From the NCBI GenBank assembly GCA_023379265.1, contig JAMCUI010000006.1:1-33085 (forward strand): a stretch of DNA of 33,085 bases, read 5' to 3'. The stretch's first letter is position 1. The number at the start of each line of letters is the position of its first letter. This document shows, in pieces, positions 1 to 7,743 of the stretch. The position numbers and the translations under genes are program-made. The notes beneath the pieces were generated by a model. It saw only the letters and a program-made list of their open reading frames with translations, had not been told where the DNA came from and did not search any database. Source of the DNA: Patescibacteria group bacterium (GTDB lineage: Bacteria > Patescibacteriota > Microgenomatia > 2-02-FULL-39-11).

Positions 1-1
1 T

Positions 2-163
2 GATATTGCCAACCGGGATTTAACAGATTGGCTTGTGGAATACAATAGCGTGAGACCGCACAATAGTCTTGATAATATGACCCCAATTGAGTATGCTACG
101 AAAATGTTCGAAGTGTCACCGATGTGGTCGTCCGGAACAACGCTTTGCATATTTAGAGTATAA
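2..163 (+). CDS. C-terminal fragment of an IS3/IS481-like DDE transposase (integrase core)
   Basis: The reading frame is open from the window edge to a TAA. It encodes about 53 residues including DWLVEYNSVRPHNSLDNMTP. The pattern WL-x-YN-x-x-RPH-x-SL-x-x-x-TP is the usual end of the integrase core in IS3- and IS481-type transposases. The catalytic residues lie outside the window, so completeness cannot be judged. The residues after MTPIEYA do not look like a family tail, so the last part may read into flanking DNA. The next gene starts 7 nt after the stop, and its putative -10 box overlaps this stop codon. Confidence 0.75.
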   Translation, partial: DIANRDLTDWLVEYNSVRPHNSLDNMTPIEYATKMFEVSPMWSSGTTLCIFRV

Positions 164-164
164 T
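159..164 (+). promoter_or_regulatory. -10 box TATAAT just upstream of a GTG start
   Basis: A perfect TATAAT ends 6 nt before the GTG of the deoxyribosyltransferase-like gene. No convincing -35 box is present at 16-18 bp. Transcription from here would start at or next to the GTG, giving a leaderless mRNA. The hexamer overlaps the stop codon of the transposase fragment. Confidence 0.45.
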
Positions 165-170
165 TGTATC

Positions 171-728
171 GTGAAGATATATTTCACTGCTTCAATCGTA
201 GGTAAAAAGCATTACCTTTCAAACTACCTCAGGATTGTTGATTACCTGAAAAATAAGGGGAATCAGGTTATTTCCGACCATATAATAAATACTACAGAAG
301 ATAAGATAAGGATGGAAGATAAAAATGAAAGGGTGAAATTCCAGAGAACCCTTGAAGACTGGATAACATCAAGTGACGTGATGATAGCAGAGACGTCTTT
401 TCCCTCAATTAGTGTCGGTTATGAAATTTCTCTAGCAGCAAACAGGGGCAAGCCAATTCTTATTCTTTATTCTGAGGGAGATCCACCGTCTCTTCTGGCG
501 CATCACTTTGATGATAAGATTATTTGTGAGAAGTATTCACCCGATAATTTAGAGGATATTTTGGAGGATTTTCTTAATTTTGCCCAAGGTGCAGCTGATA
601 CGCGGTTTACTTTTTTTATTACCAGCAGACTGGCTTTGTACCTGGAGAATATATCCAAAAAGAAGAAAATCCCAAAATCGGTATATCTCAGGTACCTAAT
701 TGAAAAAGATATCGCAAAAAAGAAGTAA
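171..728 (+). CDS. Nucleoside 2-deoxyribosyltransferase-like protein with a basic C-terminal tail
   Basis: The N-terminus KIYFTASIVGKKHY, followed by an IVDYLKNKGNQV helix-strand, matches the Rossmann-like fold of nucleoside 2-deoxyribosyltransferase relatives. The segment SVGYEISLAANRGKPILILY (around residues 81-100) carries the family's catalytic-type glutamate in GYE, near residue 85. The last 40 residues, including SVYLRYLIEKDI and many lysines, resemble a ribbon-helix-helix or helical tail. The GTG start is chosen because the N-terminal KIYFTAS strand begins right there and a TATAAT lies 6 nt upstream. A longer in-frame start would lie inside the transposase end and adds non-family residues. 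The reaction is not certain: relatives include base-exchange enzymes and uncharacterised nucleotide-binding proteins. Confidence 0.7.
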   Translation: MKIYFTASIVGKKHYLSNYLRIVDYLKNKGNQVISDHIINTTEDKIRMEDKNERVKFQRTLEDWITSSDVMIAETSFPSISVGYEISLAANRGKPILILYSEGDPPSLLAHHFDDKIICEKYSPDNLEDILEDFLNFAQGAADTRFTFFITSRLALYLENISKKKKIPKSVYLRYLIEKDIAKKK

Positions 729-777
729 GTTTTTCCAGAAAAACATACATTTCACTCCCCCCGGAAACTTTTCAGGG

Positions 778-783
778 TATAAT
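778..783 (+). promoter_or_regulatory. -10 box TATAAT of rnhB
   Basis: A perfect TATAAT ends 9 nt before the chosen ATG. No Shine-Dalgarno sequence lies between them, which fits a leaderless or nearly leaderless transcript. No clear -35 box is seen at 16-18 bp. Confidence 0.45.
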
Positions 784-792
784 AAATCTTAT

Positions 793-1560
793 ATGCAGCT
801 TCCGGATTTCTCCTTTGAAAATAAATGTTGGCAGAAAGGTTATGATCTGGTGATTGGTGTGGATGAGGTGGGTCGGGGGGCGTTTGCCGGACCGGTTGTG
901 GCGGGAGCAGTTGTACTGAAAAGGTTTAATCAGTGGAAAGTCACGTCTGATAATAGATCTGCAGGACCAGTGGTAGCTGGAACAGCGGTTGTTAAAGAGA
1001 AAAGTTATGTACTGGGAGTGGAATACATGGGAATAGATGATTCAAAAAGATTAAGTCCTCAAAAAAGAGAAAAACTGGACATTGAAATCAGAAAATATTT
1101 TTACTTCGGGATAGGGCAGGCAGGTGTAGCGGAAATAAACAGGTTTGGAATTGTAGCGGCAACAGAAAAAGCCATGAGATGTGCGATAAAAAGAGTTTTG
1201 GATCAAGGATTAAGAATCAAGGAAAACGAAAATCCAAAAAACCCTGATTCTTGCTTCATAATTCGTGATTCAAATGTGTTTCTTTTGTTAGATGGGTTTA
1301 ACATTAAATATATCCCAGGCATAGGATTAAAAAACCAGAAAGCGATTATCAAGGGCGACCGGAAAAGCATTTCCATTGCCGCGGCATCAATCGTAGCCAA
1401 GGTGGCTAGGGATAATATGATGTGTGAGTTATCCGGGAAGTATGAAAAATACAAATGGGATGAAAATAAGGGTTATGGTACTTCTTATCACCGATTGGCT
1501 CTTTCAGAATATGGCGCTACCCGGTTTCACCGTCGACAGTTTGTATCAGCTTATATTTGA
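793..1560 (+). CDS. rnhB: Ribonuclease HII
   Basis: RNase HII cuts the RNA strand of RNA-DNA hybrids and starts removal of misincorporated ribonucleotides. The signature GVDEVGRGAFAGPVVAGAVV supplies the first Asp-Glu pair (residues 24-25). LLLDGF supplies the third acid, and SIVAKVARD supplies the last one. The ending KGYGTSYHRLAL is the usual substrate-binding C-terminal part. At 255 residues it is longer than the usual roughly 200. One extra segment after the first motif repeats AGPVVAG (residues 32-38 and again 57-63), and a second insert precedes LLLDG. The start is the ATG 9 nt after a TATAAT; an earlier in-frame start would overlap the upstream gene. The gene converges with the zinc-ribbon gene, leaving a 10-bp gap and no visible terminator. 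Confidence 0.93.
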   Translation: MQLPDFSFENKCWQKGYDLVIGVDEVGRGAFAGPVVAGAVVLKRFNQWKVTSDNRSAGPVVAGTAVVKEKSYVLGVEYMGIDDSKRLSPQKREKLDIEIRKYFYFGIGQAGVAEINRFGIVAATEKAMRCAIKRVLDQGLRIKENENPKNPDSCFIIRDSNVFLLLDGFNIKYIPGIGLKNQKAIIKGDRKSISIAAASIVAKVARDNMMCELSGKYEKYKWDENKGYGTSYHRLALSEYGATRFHRRQFVSAYI

Positions 1561-1570
1561 GGAGAAAGTA

Positions 1571-2350
1571 TCATTTGTTTCCTTCCGTCTTAAACGATTT
1601 TGTTTCAGTCGTGACGGAGTTTCCTTTCTTATCAGTAAGAGTAATCGTATAGAAATAAATAGTATCGGGTTTTAGTCCGGAAAGGGTCAAGAGATGGGAT
1701 CTGGCAGTAGCTGCGGATATTGCCTTTGTTGTCATTTCCAATATGGAAGTGCCATAAGATATCTTTGAGCTGACGGGTATATCAGTCTGGAAGGTTATAG
1801 TAATGCTTGTGGAAGATGTCGAGATTGTCTGGATATTGGAGAGCAGTGTTGCGGCTTTTGCCCTCTGGTCATTTGATTTTTGTAGTGAGGTAAGCATGGT
1901 GAAGGTTGACGCCAAAAGCAGAAATATAAGGAGAGTTGGTACAAAGACTACAGATAGGGAGGGGAAAGGCATTTTTGGCTGAACGAATTCGGAGAGTGAA
2001 TCCTCTTGATATTCTTTAACCGTCTCAAGCATTTTCTGGGTGGCCCAAATGCCATTACATTTAGCGCAGCGAAGAAGAGAAACTCCTGCAGGGATACTGT
2101 CGCTTTTGAAAAGCTCCAGTTTTTTGTGGTCATGGGGACAAAGGAGTTCCCGAGTACTATAAATAGGTGTTTTGGGAAGGACTGTGAGATTTGCCAGGCG
2201 CATCACCTCGTGGTAGGGAGTCCTGTGTAGTTCATACGGGTCAAACCAAGTGCCGCCGCAACGTCCGCAATGGTCCACCTCAAAGCGTTTGCCAGAATTT
2301 GTGGTGACTTCAAGTTTTTGCAGTGTATAAGAACAGGCGGGACAATTCAT
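1571..2350 (-). CDS. Membrane protein with two TFIIB-type zinc ribbons and an extracytosolic FN3-like domain
   Basis: The N-terminus MNCPAC plus HCGRCGGTWFD (residues 3-36) is a complete four-cysteine zinc ribbon of the zf-TFIIB type. A second, related ribbon follows (CPHDH at 71-75 and CAKCNGIW at 95-102), but its first CxxC is degenerate. One membrane segment follows at about residues 132-153. The C-terminal 100 residues are Ser/Thr-rich and contain the phrase LTLSGLKPDTIYFYTITLTD, typical of an FN3 or purple-acid-phosphatase N-terminal beta-sandwich. The ribbons should be cytosolic and the beta domain outside. Function is unknown. The 259-residue length and clean CPAC start make the ATG secure. 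A TATTTT box 5 nt upstream may give a leaderless transcript. Confidence 0.72.
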   Translation of the reverse strand: MNCPACSYTLQKLEVTTNSGKRFEVDHCGRCGGTWFDPYELHRTPYHEVMRLANLTVLPKTPIYSTRELLCPHDHKKLELFKSDSIPAGVSLLRCAKCNGIWATQKMLETVKEYQEDSLSEFVQPKMPFPSLSVVFVPTLLIFLLLASTFTMLTSLQKSNDQRAKAATLLSNIQTISTSSTSITITFQTDIPVSSKISYGTSILEMTTKAISAATARSHLLTLSGLKPDTIYFYTITLTDKKGNSVTTETKSFKTEGNK

Positions 2351-2653
2351 ACAAGAAAATAATCTTTAAAAAGCTCGAGATTAAAATTTTTGGCTCGCAA
2401 GGATGGGAACTTTCTTATCTGCGTTATTATTCAAGTTTGATCGAAACTTTACTTATCTAAGCTTATTAATATTACAGGTGTAAGCGTTCTGTATGCGATC
2501 TTCAAAGATTTTCATCTTCTCGCTTTTCCACACAACTGATTATAAGATTCACGTGTTCCTTTTATGATAACCAGAATAAGGAGAATAGTAAATAGTTGGA
2601 GGAGTGGAAAATTATTAGAGCTGTCGGTATAATGGAGCGTTTTGAGAATTATT
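2351..2653. other. Intergenic region between divergent genes
   Basis: About 300 bp separate the zinc-ribbon gene from the radical SAM gene. I see no ORF, RNA gene or strong repeat. The only clear signal is TATAAT at 2628-2633 on the plus strand, 8 nt before a TTG and 20 nt before the ATG of the radical SAM gene. The rest is AT-rich sequence without obvious structure. Confidence 0.6.
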
Positions 2654-3757
2654 ATGAGGTCACAAATTCAAAGACATTTAGATCAGGTACTTGGTCATCT
2701 CTATATAAATCCGCTGGAGAAGTGTAATCTCCGGTGCAAAATCTGTTATACAAGGAAAACCAGTCCTATTTTGAAAAAGGAAGAAATATTGGATTTTGTT
2801 TCGCGATACCGGAAGACTCACGGGTTGGAAACTGTCACTTTTTGCGGGGGTGAGGTATTTACACTTCCGTATTTTCCCGAGTTGGTGAATACAATAACTG
2901 CATCACAGCCTCGAAACCGAATTGTTCAGAATCTTCACCATTATCAGGTCTCTGATTCTTCTGCCACCAAGTATAAACTCGAAGAAAAATACGGTAATCC
3001 TAGCATTGAACTCAGGTCTTCAAAATTGGTTTCTTCGGTTGTTTCTGAAAATAGACATAATGGGATTTTTGTCCAGATTATCACCAACGGTACAATTGAC
3101 AGGCTTTCGGATTTTGACAATCCCAACATGGTAAATCTGATAGTTTCCTTGGATGGATTGAAAAATTACCACGACAAAAACAGGGGACGGGGAAATTTTG
3201 CCAAAAGCATCGCTTTTTTGGAAAAGGCAAATCGTCTTGGATTCCATACGGAAATATTTTCCATTGTTACCAGGCAAAATCTGGGCCAGATTGATGAGTT
3301 TGAAAGTTATTTGAAACGCTTTCTTAGGTTTTCCGTTTCAGTCACTTATCATCCCAGAAAACCGCCGGCATATCTATTGCACCATCCCATTTCAAACGTT
3401 TTCGGGGAGACAGACGGATTTGATTTTCTCAGGGATGAGGATATGATTGAGATTATGAAAAAAAAGCGTACTTTTCCACCCAAAGACTTAGGTTGTTACC
3501 AGATAGCTTTGGTGTCAGATGGTAGGGTTTTTGGTTGTTGTGAGGGGACTGTTTCTATAGGAAGGATAAGTGATGAAATAGATTTGTTATTTAATCGGTT
3601 GAAAGATAGAATCGAAGTTTGGGAAAAGGCAAATCCGCCGGTTGGCGGCTTGAAAAATTGTTTAGGTTGTTCCCAGCCGGACTTTGTCTGCGGTATAAAA
3701 AAATATTTAAAAGTCATTCTGGGGAACGAAGCGACTCCAGAATCAAACGGTTTATGA
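2654..3757 (+). CDS. Radical SAM protein with a C-terminal SPASM-like cysteine cluster
   Basis: The motif [13 protein letters not shown] gives CxxxCxxC, the ligands for the [4Fe-4S] cluster that cleaves S-adenosylmethionine. VTFCGGEVF is the GGE motif, and [17 protein letters not shown] is the usual later strand with SLDG. A C-terminal group of cysteines (GCYQ, GCCEG, KNCLGC, FVCGIKK) looks like a SPASM or twitch auxiliary-cluster domain. Such proteins modify peptides or act as anaerobic maturases, but the substrate is not evident. ATG 2654 is chosen because [20 protein letters not shown] runs directly into the family motif. A TTG four codons earlier, 8 nt after TATAAT, is the alternative. 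The stop overlaps the next gene by ATGA. Confidence 0.85.
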   Translation: MRSQIQRHLDQVLGHLYINPLEKCNLRCKICYTRKTSPILKKEEILDFVSRYRKTHGLETVTFCGGEVFTLPYFPELVNTITASQPRNRIVQNLHHYQVSDSSATKYKLEEKYGNPSIELRSSKLVSSVVSENRHNGIFVQIITNGTIDRLSDFDNPNMVNLIVSLDGLKNYHDKNRGRGNFAKSIAFLEKANRLGFHTEIFSIVTRQNLGQIDEFESYLKRFLRFSVSVTYHPRKPPAYLLHHPISNVFGETDGFDFLRDEDMIEIMKKKRTFPPKDLGCYQIALVSDGRVFGCCEGTVSIGRISDEIDLLFNRLKDRIEVWEKANPPVGGLKNCLGCSQPDFVCGIKKYLKVILGNEATPESNGL

Positions 3758-4048
3758 AACAAGGGTATGTATATATTATGGCAAATGAAAGACCAACTCT
3801 TTACACCGGAGTCACTAGTAACCTTATAAAAAGGGTATACGAACATAAGCATGATACTGTTTTGGGTTTTACTTCAAAATAAGCTACATAAATTGGTTTA
3901 TTACGAAGTTTTAGAGTCCATCCAATCCGCAATAATAAGAGAAAAACAAATAAAGGATATGAATAGGAACGATAAGTTATTTCTTATTAGAAGATTTAAT
4001 ACTGAATTTAAGGATCTTTATGCTAAGATTCTGGACAAGCCAGAATGA
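3754..4048 (+). pseudogene. GIY-YIG endonuclease-domain protein, frameshifted
   Basis: The first frame reads [20 protein letters not shown] and continues with [16 protein letters not shown], then hits TAA at 3880-3882. This is the start of a small UPF0213/YhbQ-like GIY-YIG protein, with the two Tyr motifs and the Arg. The next frame continues the same fold with KLHKLVYYEV, AIIREKQIKDMNR and FKDLYAKILD up to 4048. Joining the halves needs a change of two bases (or one the other way) in the AAAATAAG stretch around 3876-3884. It could be a pseudogene, an assembly error or a recoding site. It overlaps the radical SAM stop by 4 bp and ends 7 nt before the ligase gene, so it sits within the same transcript. 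Confidence 0.8.
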
Positions 4049-4055
4049 CAAATAT

Positions 4056-5081
4056 ATGGATAATAAACTAAAATTGATTTTTGTCAGAGAAAACATAACA
4101 AAATCCGTCCGGAAGTTTTTTGAAAGGGAGAAATTCCATGAAGTTGAGACCCCGGTCTTAAACAGCAGCTTGCCACTTGAACCAAATATTCATCCATTTG
4201 CTACTGAGTGGAAAAGAGTGAAAGGGGAGAAAAAAATATATCTCTCAACTTCTCCAGAAGCGGGGCTCAAAAAGATGATTGCAGCCGGTATCGGCAATTG
4301 TTTCTCAATAGGTCATTCATTTCGCAATCTGGAGGATGCGGGCACTTTGCACAATCCTGAGTTTCTGATGCTTGAGTGGTACAGAGAAGATGCGGATTAT
4401 AAAGATATTATGGAGAATTGCGAAAGATTGGTGAGTTATCTTTTTTTAAAGAACAAGGAACAAATAACGGAGAACAAAAAAACAAGCGTCAAGAAAGACG
4501 TGAATAATAGAAATATTCTGACGTATCAAAACAGGACAATAAGTTTTAGGCGTCCGTGGCAACGGATCACTATGACTGATCTTTTTGGAAAATATGCGGG
4601 ATTGGATCTTGATGAAATTATCGATGATGAAGTGTTAAGGAGAAAGGCAAAAGAAAAGGGATACGATATAAAAAGTGCAGATTGGGAGCAGCTTTTCAAC
4701 CAGATATTTCTAAATGAAATAGAGCCAAAATTGTCTCCAACCCCACATTTTATAACAGACTTTCCTTCGCGTATATCACCACTTTGTAAGCCCAGGAAAG
4801 ATAAACCTTATCTCGCTGAAAGGTTTGAGTTTTATCTGTTTGGTATGGAACTCGGTAACGGTAATTCTGAAAATACTGATAGCCAGTTGATTAGGAGTAG
4901 GATGAAGGAAGAGATGGTATATAGAAGTGAGAAAAAAATTGATTTTGCGCCCATAGACGAGCTTTTCCTCGCAGCTTTAGAAAAGATGAAATCCAAGAGT
5001 TGGGCGGGTATCGGTTTGGGCCTTGATCGTTTAGCGATGATTCTGGCTGACACCAAAAATATCAAAAGTTTAGAAATTTAA
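4056..5081 (+). CDS. epmA: EpmA/GenX-like lysine ligase (class II LysRS catalytic core without anticodon domain)
   Basis: The protein is a class II aminoacyl-tRNA synthetase core of the lysyl type. Motif 1 lies at VETPVLN, motif 2 at SIGHSFRNLEDAGTLHNPEF followed by LMLEWYRE, and motif 3 at GIGLGLDRLAMIL. FGMELGNGNSENTD is the lysine-site helix. It starts directly with the catalytic core and has no OB-fold anticodon domain. At 341 residues it fits EpmA, which attaches beta-lysine or lysine to elongation factor P. The ATG is chosen because MDNKLKLIFVRENI matches the family start, and it lies 7 nt after the GIY-YIG stop. No partner EpmB or EF-P gene is in the window, so the acceptor is inferred from the family. 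A free-standing lysine-activating paralogue is the alternative. Confidence 0.8.
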   Translation: MDNKLKLIFVRENITKSVRKFFEREKFHEVETPVLNSSLPLEPNIHPFATEWKRVKGEKKIYLSTSPEAGLKKMIAAGIGNCFSIGHSFRNLEDAGTLHNPEFLMLEWYREDADYKDIMENCERLVSYLFLKNKEQITENKKTSVKKDVNNRNILTYQNRTISFRRPWQRITMTDLFGKYAGLDLDEIIDDEVLRRKAKEKGYDIKSADWEQLFNQIFLNEIEPKLSPTPHFITDFPSRISPLCKPRKDKPYLAERFEFYLFGMELGNGNSENTDSQLIRSRMKEEMVYRSEKKIDFAPIDELFLAALEKMKSKSWAGIGLGLDRLAMILADTKNIKSLEI

Positions 5082-5146
5082 CCGTCTTGAAGAAAGTTAT
5101 ACGCAGTGCATTAGTGGCCTCCGGGACGAATAAGTGAGATATCTGT

Positions 5147-6787
5147 ATGGCTTCAAAAAATATAAGGAATGTCATTCTTCATCTTCTTTGCTTTCTTGCG
5201 ATAACAGCATTAATTTATCTGCCGATCAAACACCAAATCGATATAACCCCCAAAAATACTTTTTATCCTATGGTACAGGGACTCTTCCCAGATTATTATC
5301 AGTATCTCTCGATTATAAATCAGGGAAGAACCAGGATGTCTTATATAGACCAGTACACTCTGGAAAAGACTTCACCTACGGATATACACATCTTTTACCT
5401 TACGTTGGGTAAATTTGCGGCTTTGACGGGGATCTCTGATAATATAATCGTTTACCATCTGTCAATTCTTTTCTCGCTTATCCTATTTTATTTATTTTCT
5501 TACAGGCTGATTAGTATCCTGGTTGACGGGCAGTATAAGTGGCTGGCTGTATTTACCGTTTTTTTCGCAGGACCTTTTGCTGGTTGGTATATAAAATTTG
5601 CCGGACAGACAATCTATACCGGTACATCGTGGTGGAATCATACGACAGTACAGGAAAGGTTGTACATGACTCCTCATCATTTTTTTGCCAGTGCGATGCT
5701 TTTGGCAGCAGTATATGCTTTTATCCGTTTTGTCAGAGAGAAAAAGCTGAAATATGTCTTATTTTGTGCCTTTTTCCAGCTTATCGGGCTCCTGGTTTTC
5801 AGCCCTCCCGGTTTCATATTTCTTTCAGCGGTTTTTTTGTTTACCACGTTATATCTGACAATCTTAATGAGACAAAAAATTTCAGGTAAGAAGGCAAAAT
5901 CTGGATTTGGACATATAGATGACATCCGACTTTTAATCAAGGGTACAGTTGTAATACTTTTTGTTTCAATTGCCGTTTTGACTCTTTCCTATTCTCTGGT
6001 GATTGGCACCGGTTTATCACAATGGGAATATTCTATATATCGGGCTGAAATATTTCCTGGTACATTTTGGGTTTATATCACATCACTTGGAGTACTGCCC
6101 TTTTTTGCAGTTTTTTCACTGTATCCTATCAGACAAAAGCTAGGTAGAGAACAGATTCTCATATTGTTTCTTTCAATTTTGCCGTTAATTTTTTACATAG
6201 CATCTGTTTTTGGGTTTTTTACCATAAATAAGATGAGGTTTGTATATTCGGCTCCTTATGTTTTCTGGGGAATTCTTGCGGTTTGGGGAATAAGGTGGAT
6301 AGTAGAGAATGTGAAGAATAAACCTATGAAAAAGGCGGTTTTTACCATCATATTAATTATAATCCTGATTAGTACCATATCAGATTTATACGGATATTGG
6401 GTGCCCCAATTTTCCAAACTTGACACGCCAAATAATATTTATATTCCTGATCAGAATATATCTGCGATGCAGTACTTGAATATGAATGCGAAGGCATATT
6501 CGGCCGTATTGGCGCCTGATTATATCGGTAATTATCTACCCGCTTTTACTTCAGACCGTGTGTATGTTGGTCATGAAGTGGCGACCATGGATTTTTTCCC
6601 AAAGCAAAAAAAGGCATATCATTTTTTCAATCAGGATTTCAAAGCGGAGGAAGCGGCAGAATTTATTAAAAATAACGGAATTGAATATGTATTTTCCGAC
6701 AGGGGAGACATATTTGCGGAATTTTCTTCATTTCTCAAACCGGTTTTCCAGAAGGGTAATGTGGTATTGTATAAGTTCTATGAGTAG
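5147..6787 (+). CDS. Polytopic membrane protein, GT-C glycosyltransferase-like
   Basis: The 546-residue product has a first membrane helix at about residues 8-25 and about ten further hydrophobic segments. A long, less hydrophobic C-terminal tail (about residues 430-546) is probably extracytosolic. The first loop contains FPDYYQYLSIINQGRTRM, an acidic-aromatic loop like the one that carries catalytic acids in GT-C transferases using polyprenyl-phosphate sugars. The tail reads like GT-C proteins (LNMNAKAYSAVLAPDYIG, then NNGIEYVFSDRGD). No family-specific motif settles the donor or acceptor. It shares general design, but little obvious sequence, with the 517-residue protein at 21.7 kb. No Shine-Dalgarno sequence is seen upstream of the ATG. 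Confidence 0.6.
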   Translation: MASKNIRNVILHLLCFLAITALIYLPIKHQIDITPKNTFYPMVQGLFPDYYQYLSIINQGRTRMSYIDQYTLEKTSPTDIHIFYLTLGKFAALTGISDNIIVYHLSILFSLILFYLFSYRLISILVDGQYKWLAVFTVFFAGPFAGWYIKFAGQTIYTGTSWWNHTTVQERLYMTPHHFFASAMLLAAVYAFIRFVREKKLKYVLFCAFFQLIGLLVFSPPGFIFLSAVFLFTTLYLTILMRQKISGKKAKSGFGHIDDIRLLIKGTVVILFVSIAVLTLSYSLVIGTGLSQWEYSIYRAEIFPGTFWVYITSLGVLPFFAVFSLYPIRQKLGREQILILFLSILPLIFYIASVFGFFTINKMRFVYSAPYVFWGILAVWGIRWIVENVKNKPMKKAVFTIILIIILISTISDLYGYWVPQFSKLDTPNNIYIPDQNISAMQYLNMNAKAYSAVLAPDYIGNYLPAFTSDRVYVGHEVATMDFFPKQKKAYHFFNQDFKAEEAAEFIKNNGIEYVFSDRGDIFAEFSSFLKPVFQKGNVVLYKFYE

Positions 6788-6846
6788 TGAAAATCATTCA
6801 ATTACTGAATTTTTTATCTGAAATTGTAGTATCATTTAGAAACAGA

Positions 6847-7650
6847 TTATTTATGCTTGATGTCTGGCATCTTAGTGCCTTTTGGCGGGGCTATTTTCGT
6901 AATCAGGATATTGCCGCCGTGTTCACTAGATTGATCTTCTCCAAACATGATGCATACTCTTTTTCCGCTATCGCTGGGTTTTATTGGAATTAACCCATCA
7001 GCTGCAGAATCTACGGTAATATCGTCATAAGGAGTCTCAGGTACAAAATAATAAAAAACAACATCGCCGCCGATTGTCTGGCTTGGGTTTTCTGGAGGCT
7101 TAAATTTTGGCAAGACTTCAATCGCTCTCATAGCGGTATTTCCTATTCTTACCAGCTCCAGTGAGGGATTTGGGAAAGATGTGCCTTTGGAAGGAGCATC
7201 ATTGGGGATTTCATCCACACGATCCAGATTAGCCAGAGCTCCTTTCAGGAACTGCTTGCATTGTGTCGTGATACCATCTATCCAGTCGAGCGGCTCCATC
7301 TCTTTTACGATTGGAGTAGGAATGGATGGCGTATTGTTATTTCCGGGATTGCACGCTGTCAAAAGGACTAATCCTGCCAGAAGAGCAGATTCTGCGGCAT
7401 GCTTGATATCAGCCGGCTGAAGATTAGTTTTGAGAGTTTGGATGATATTCCGAGTCTTTTGGTTGAAACGGTCGAAGAGATTTAAGACATCCGGTAGATA
7501 TTTTTGCGCTGTTTCCATCAATAGGTGCGCATCATAGACAGGGTGTATTTCCATCGGTGAAGGATCCGGAAGCTCACCTGTTGTCGGTGGTAGTCTATCC
7601 GGTAGAGAGAAACCTGTTACGTAAAGCGGCCTTGCGATTTCCGCATTCAT
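6847..7650 (-). CDS. Unrecognised protein with an internal lipobox-like segment
   Basis: I do not recognise this 267-residue protein. Residues 1-90 are soluble and proline-rich at first (SLPDRLPPTTGELPDPSPME). They are followed by SALLAGLVLLTACNPG, a hydrophobic run ending in LTAC that looks exactly like a lipoprotein cleavage site but lies some 90 residues in. The remainder (VVFYYFVPETPYDD, then GKRVCIMFGED) looks like a small beta domain. The start is taken as the ATG 12 nt after a TATACT with a matching TTGACA. A TTG 14 codons earlier lies upstream of the -10 box and cannot be used from this promoter. Membrane anchoring through the central helix is the simplest reading. Confidence 0.6.
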   Translation of the reverse strand: MNAEIARPLYVTGFSLPDRLPPTTGELPDPSPMEIHPVYDAHLLMETAQKYLPDVLNLFDRFNQKTRNIIQTLKTNLQPADIKHAAESALLAGLVLLTACNPGNNNTPSIPTPIVKEMEPLDWIDGITTQCKQFLKGALANLDRVDEIPNDAPSKGTSFPNPSLELVRIGNTAMRAIEVLPKFKPPENPSQTIGGDVVFYYFVPETPYDDITVDSAADGLIPIKPSDSGKRVCIMFGEDQSSEHGGNILITKIAPPKGTKMPDIKHK

Positions 7651-7662
7651 ATATAAGCCTAT

Positions 7663-7692
7663 AGTATAGAATAACTCATGTCGATTTGTCAA
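7663..7692 (-). promoter_or_regulatory. Sigma-70 type promoter TTGACA-18-TATACT
   Basis: On the minus strand a perfect TTGACA (7692-7687) is followed by 18 bp and TATACT (7668-7663). The ATG of the unrecognised protein comes 12 nt later, leaving a leader of about 5 nt. This fixes the start codon of that gene. Confidence 0.75.
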
Positions 7693-7743
7693 ATAGATTA
7701 CAAAACATGTGGTATTTTGAGATAATTTCTAATCCTGAAAGAG

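Noticed and set aside
2654-3757. EpmB (lysine 2,3-aminomutase) as partner of the EpmA-like ligase
   Set aside because: The cluster motif is [10 protein letters not shown] with a C-terminal SPASM-like cysteine group. Aminomutases have a CRYCFR-type motif and a different length and tail.
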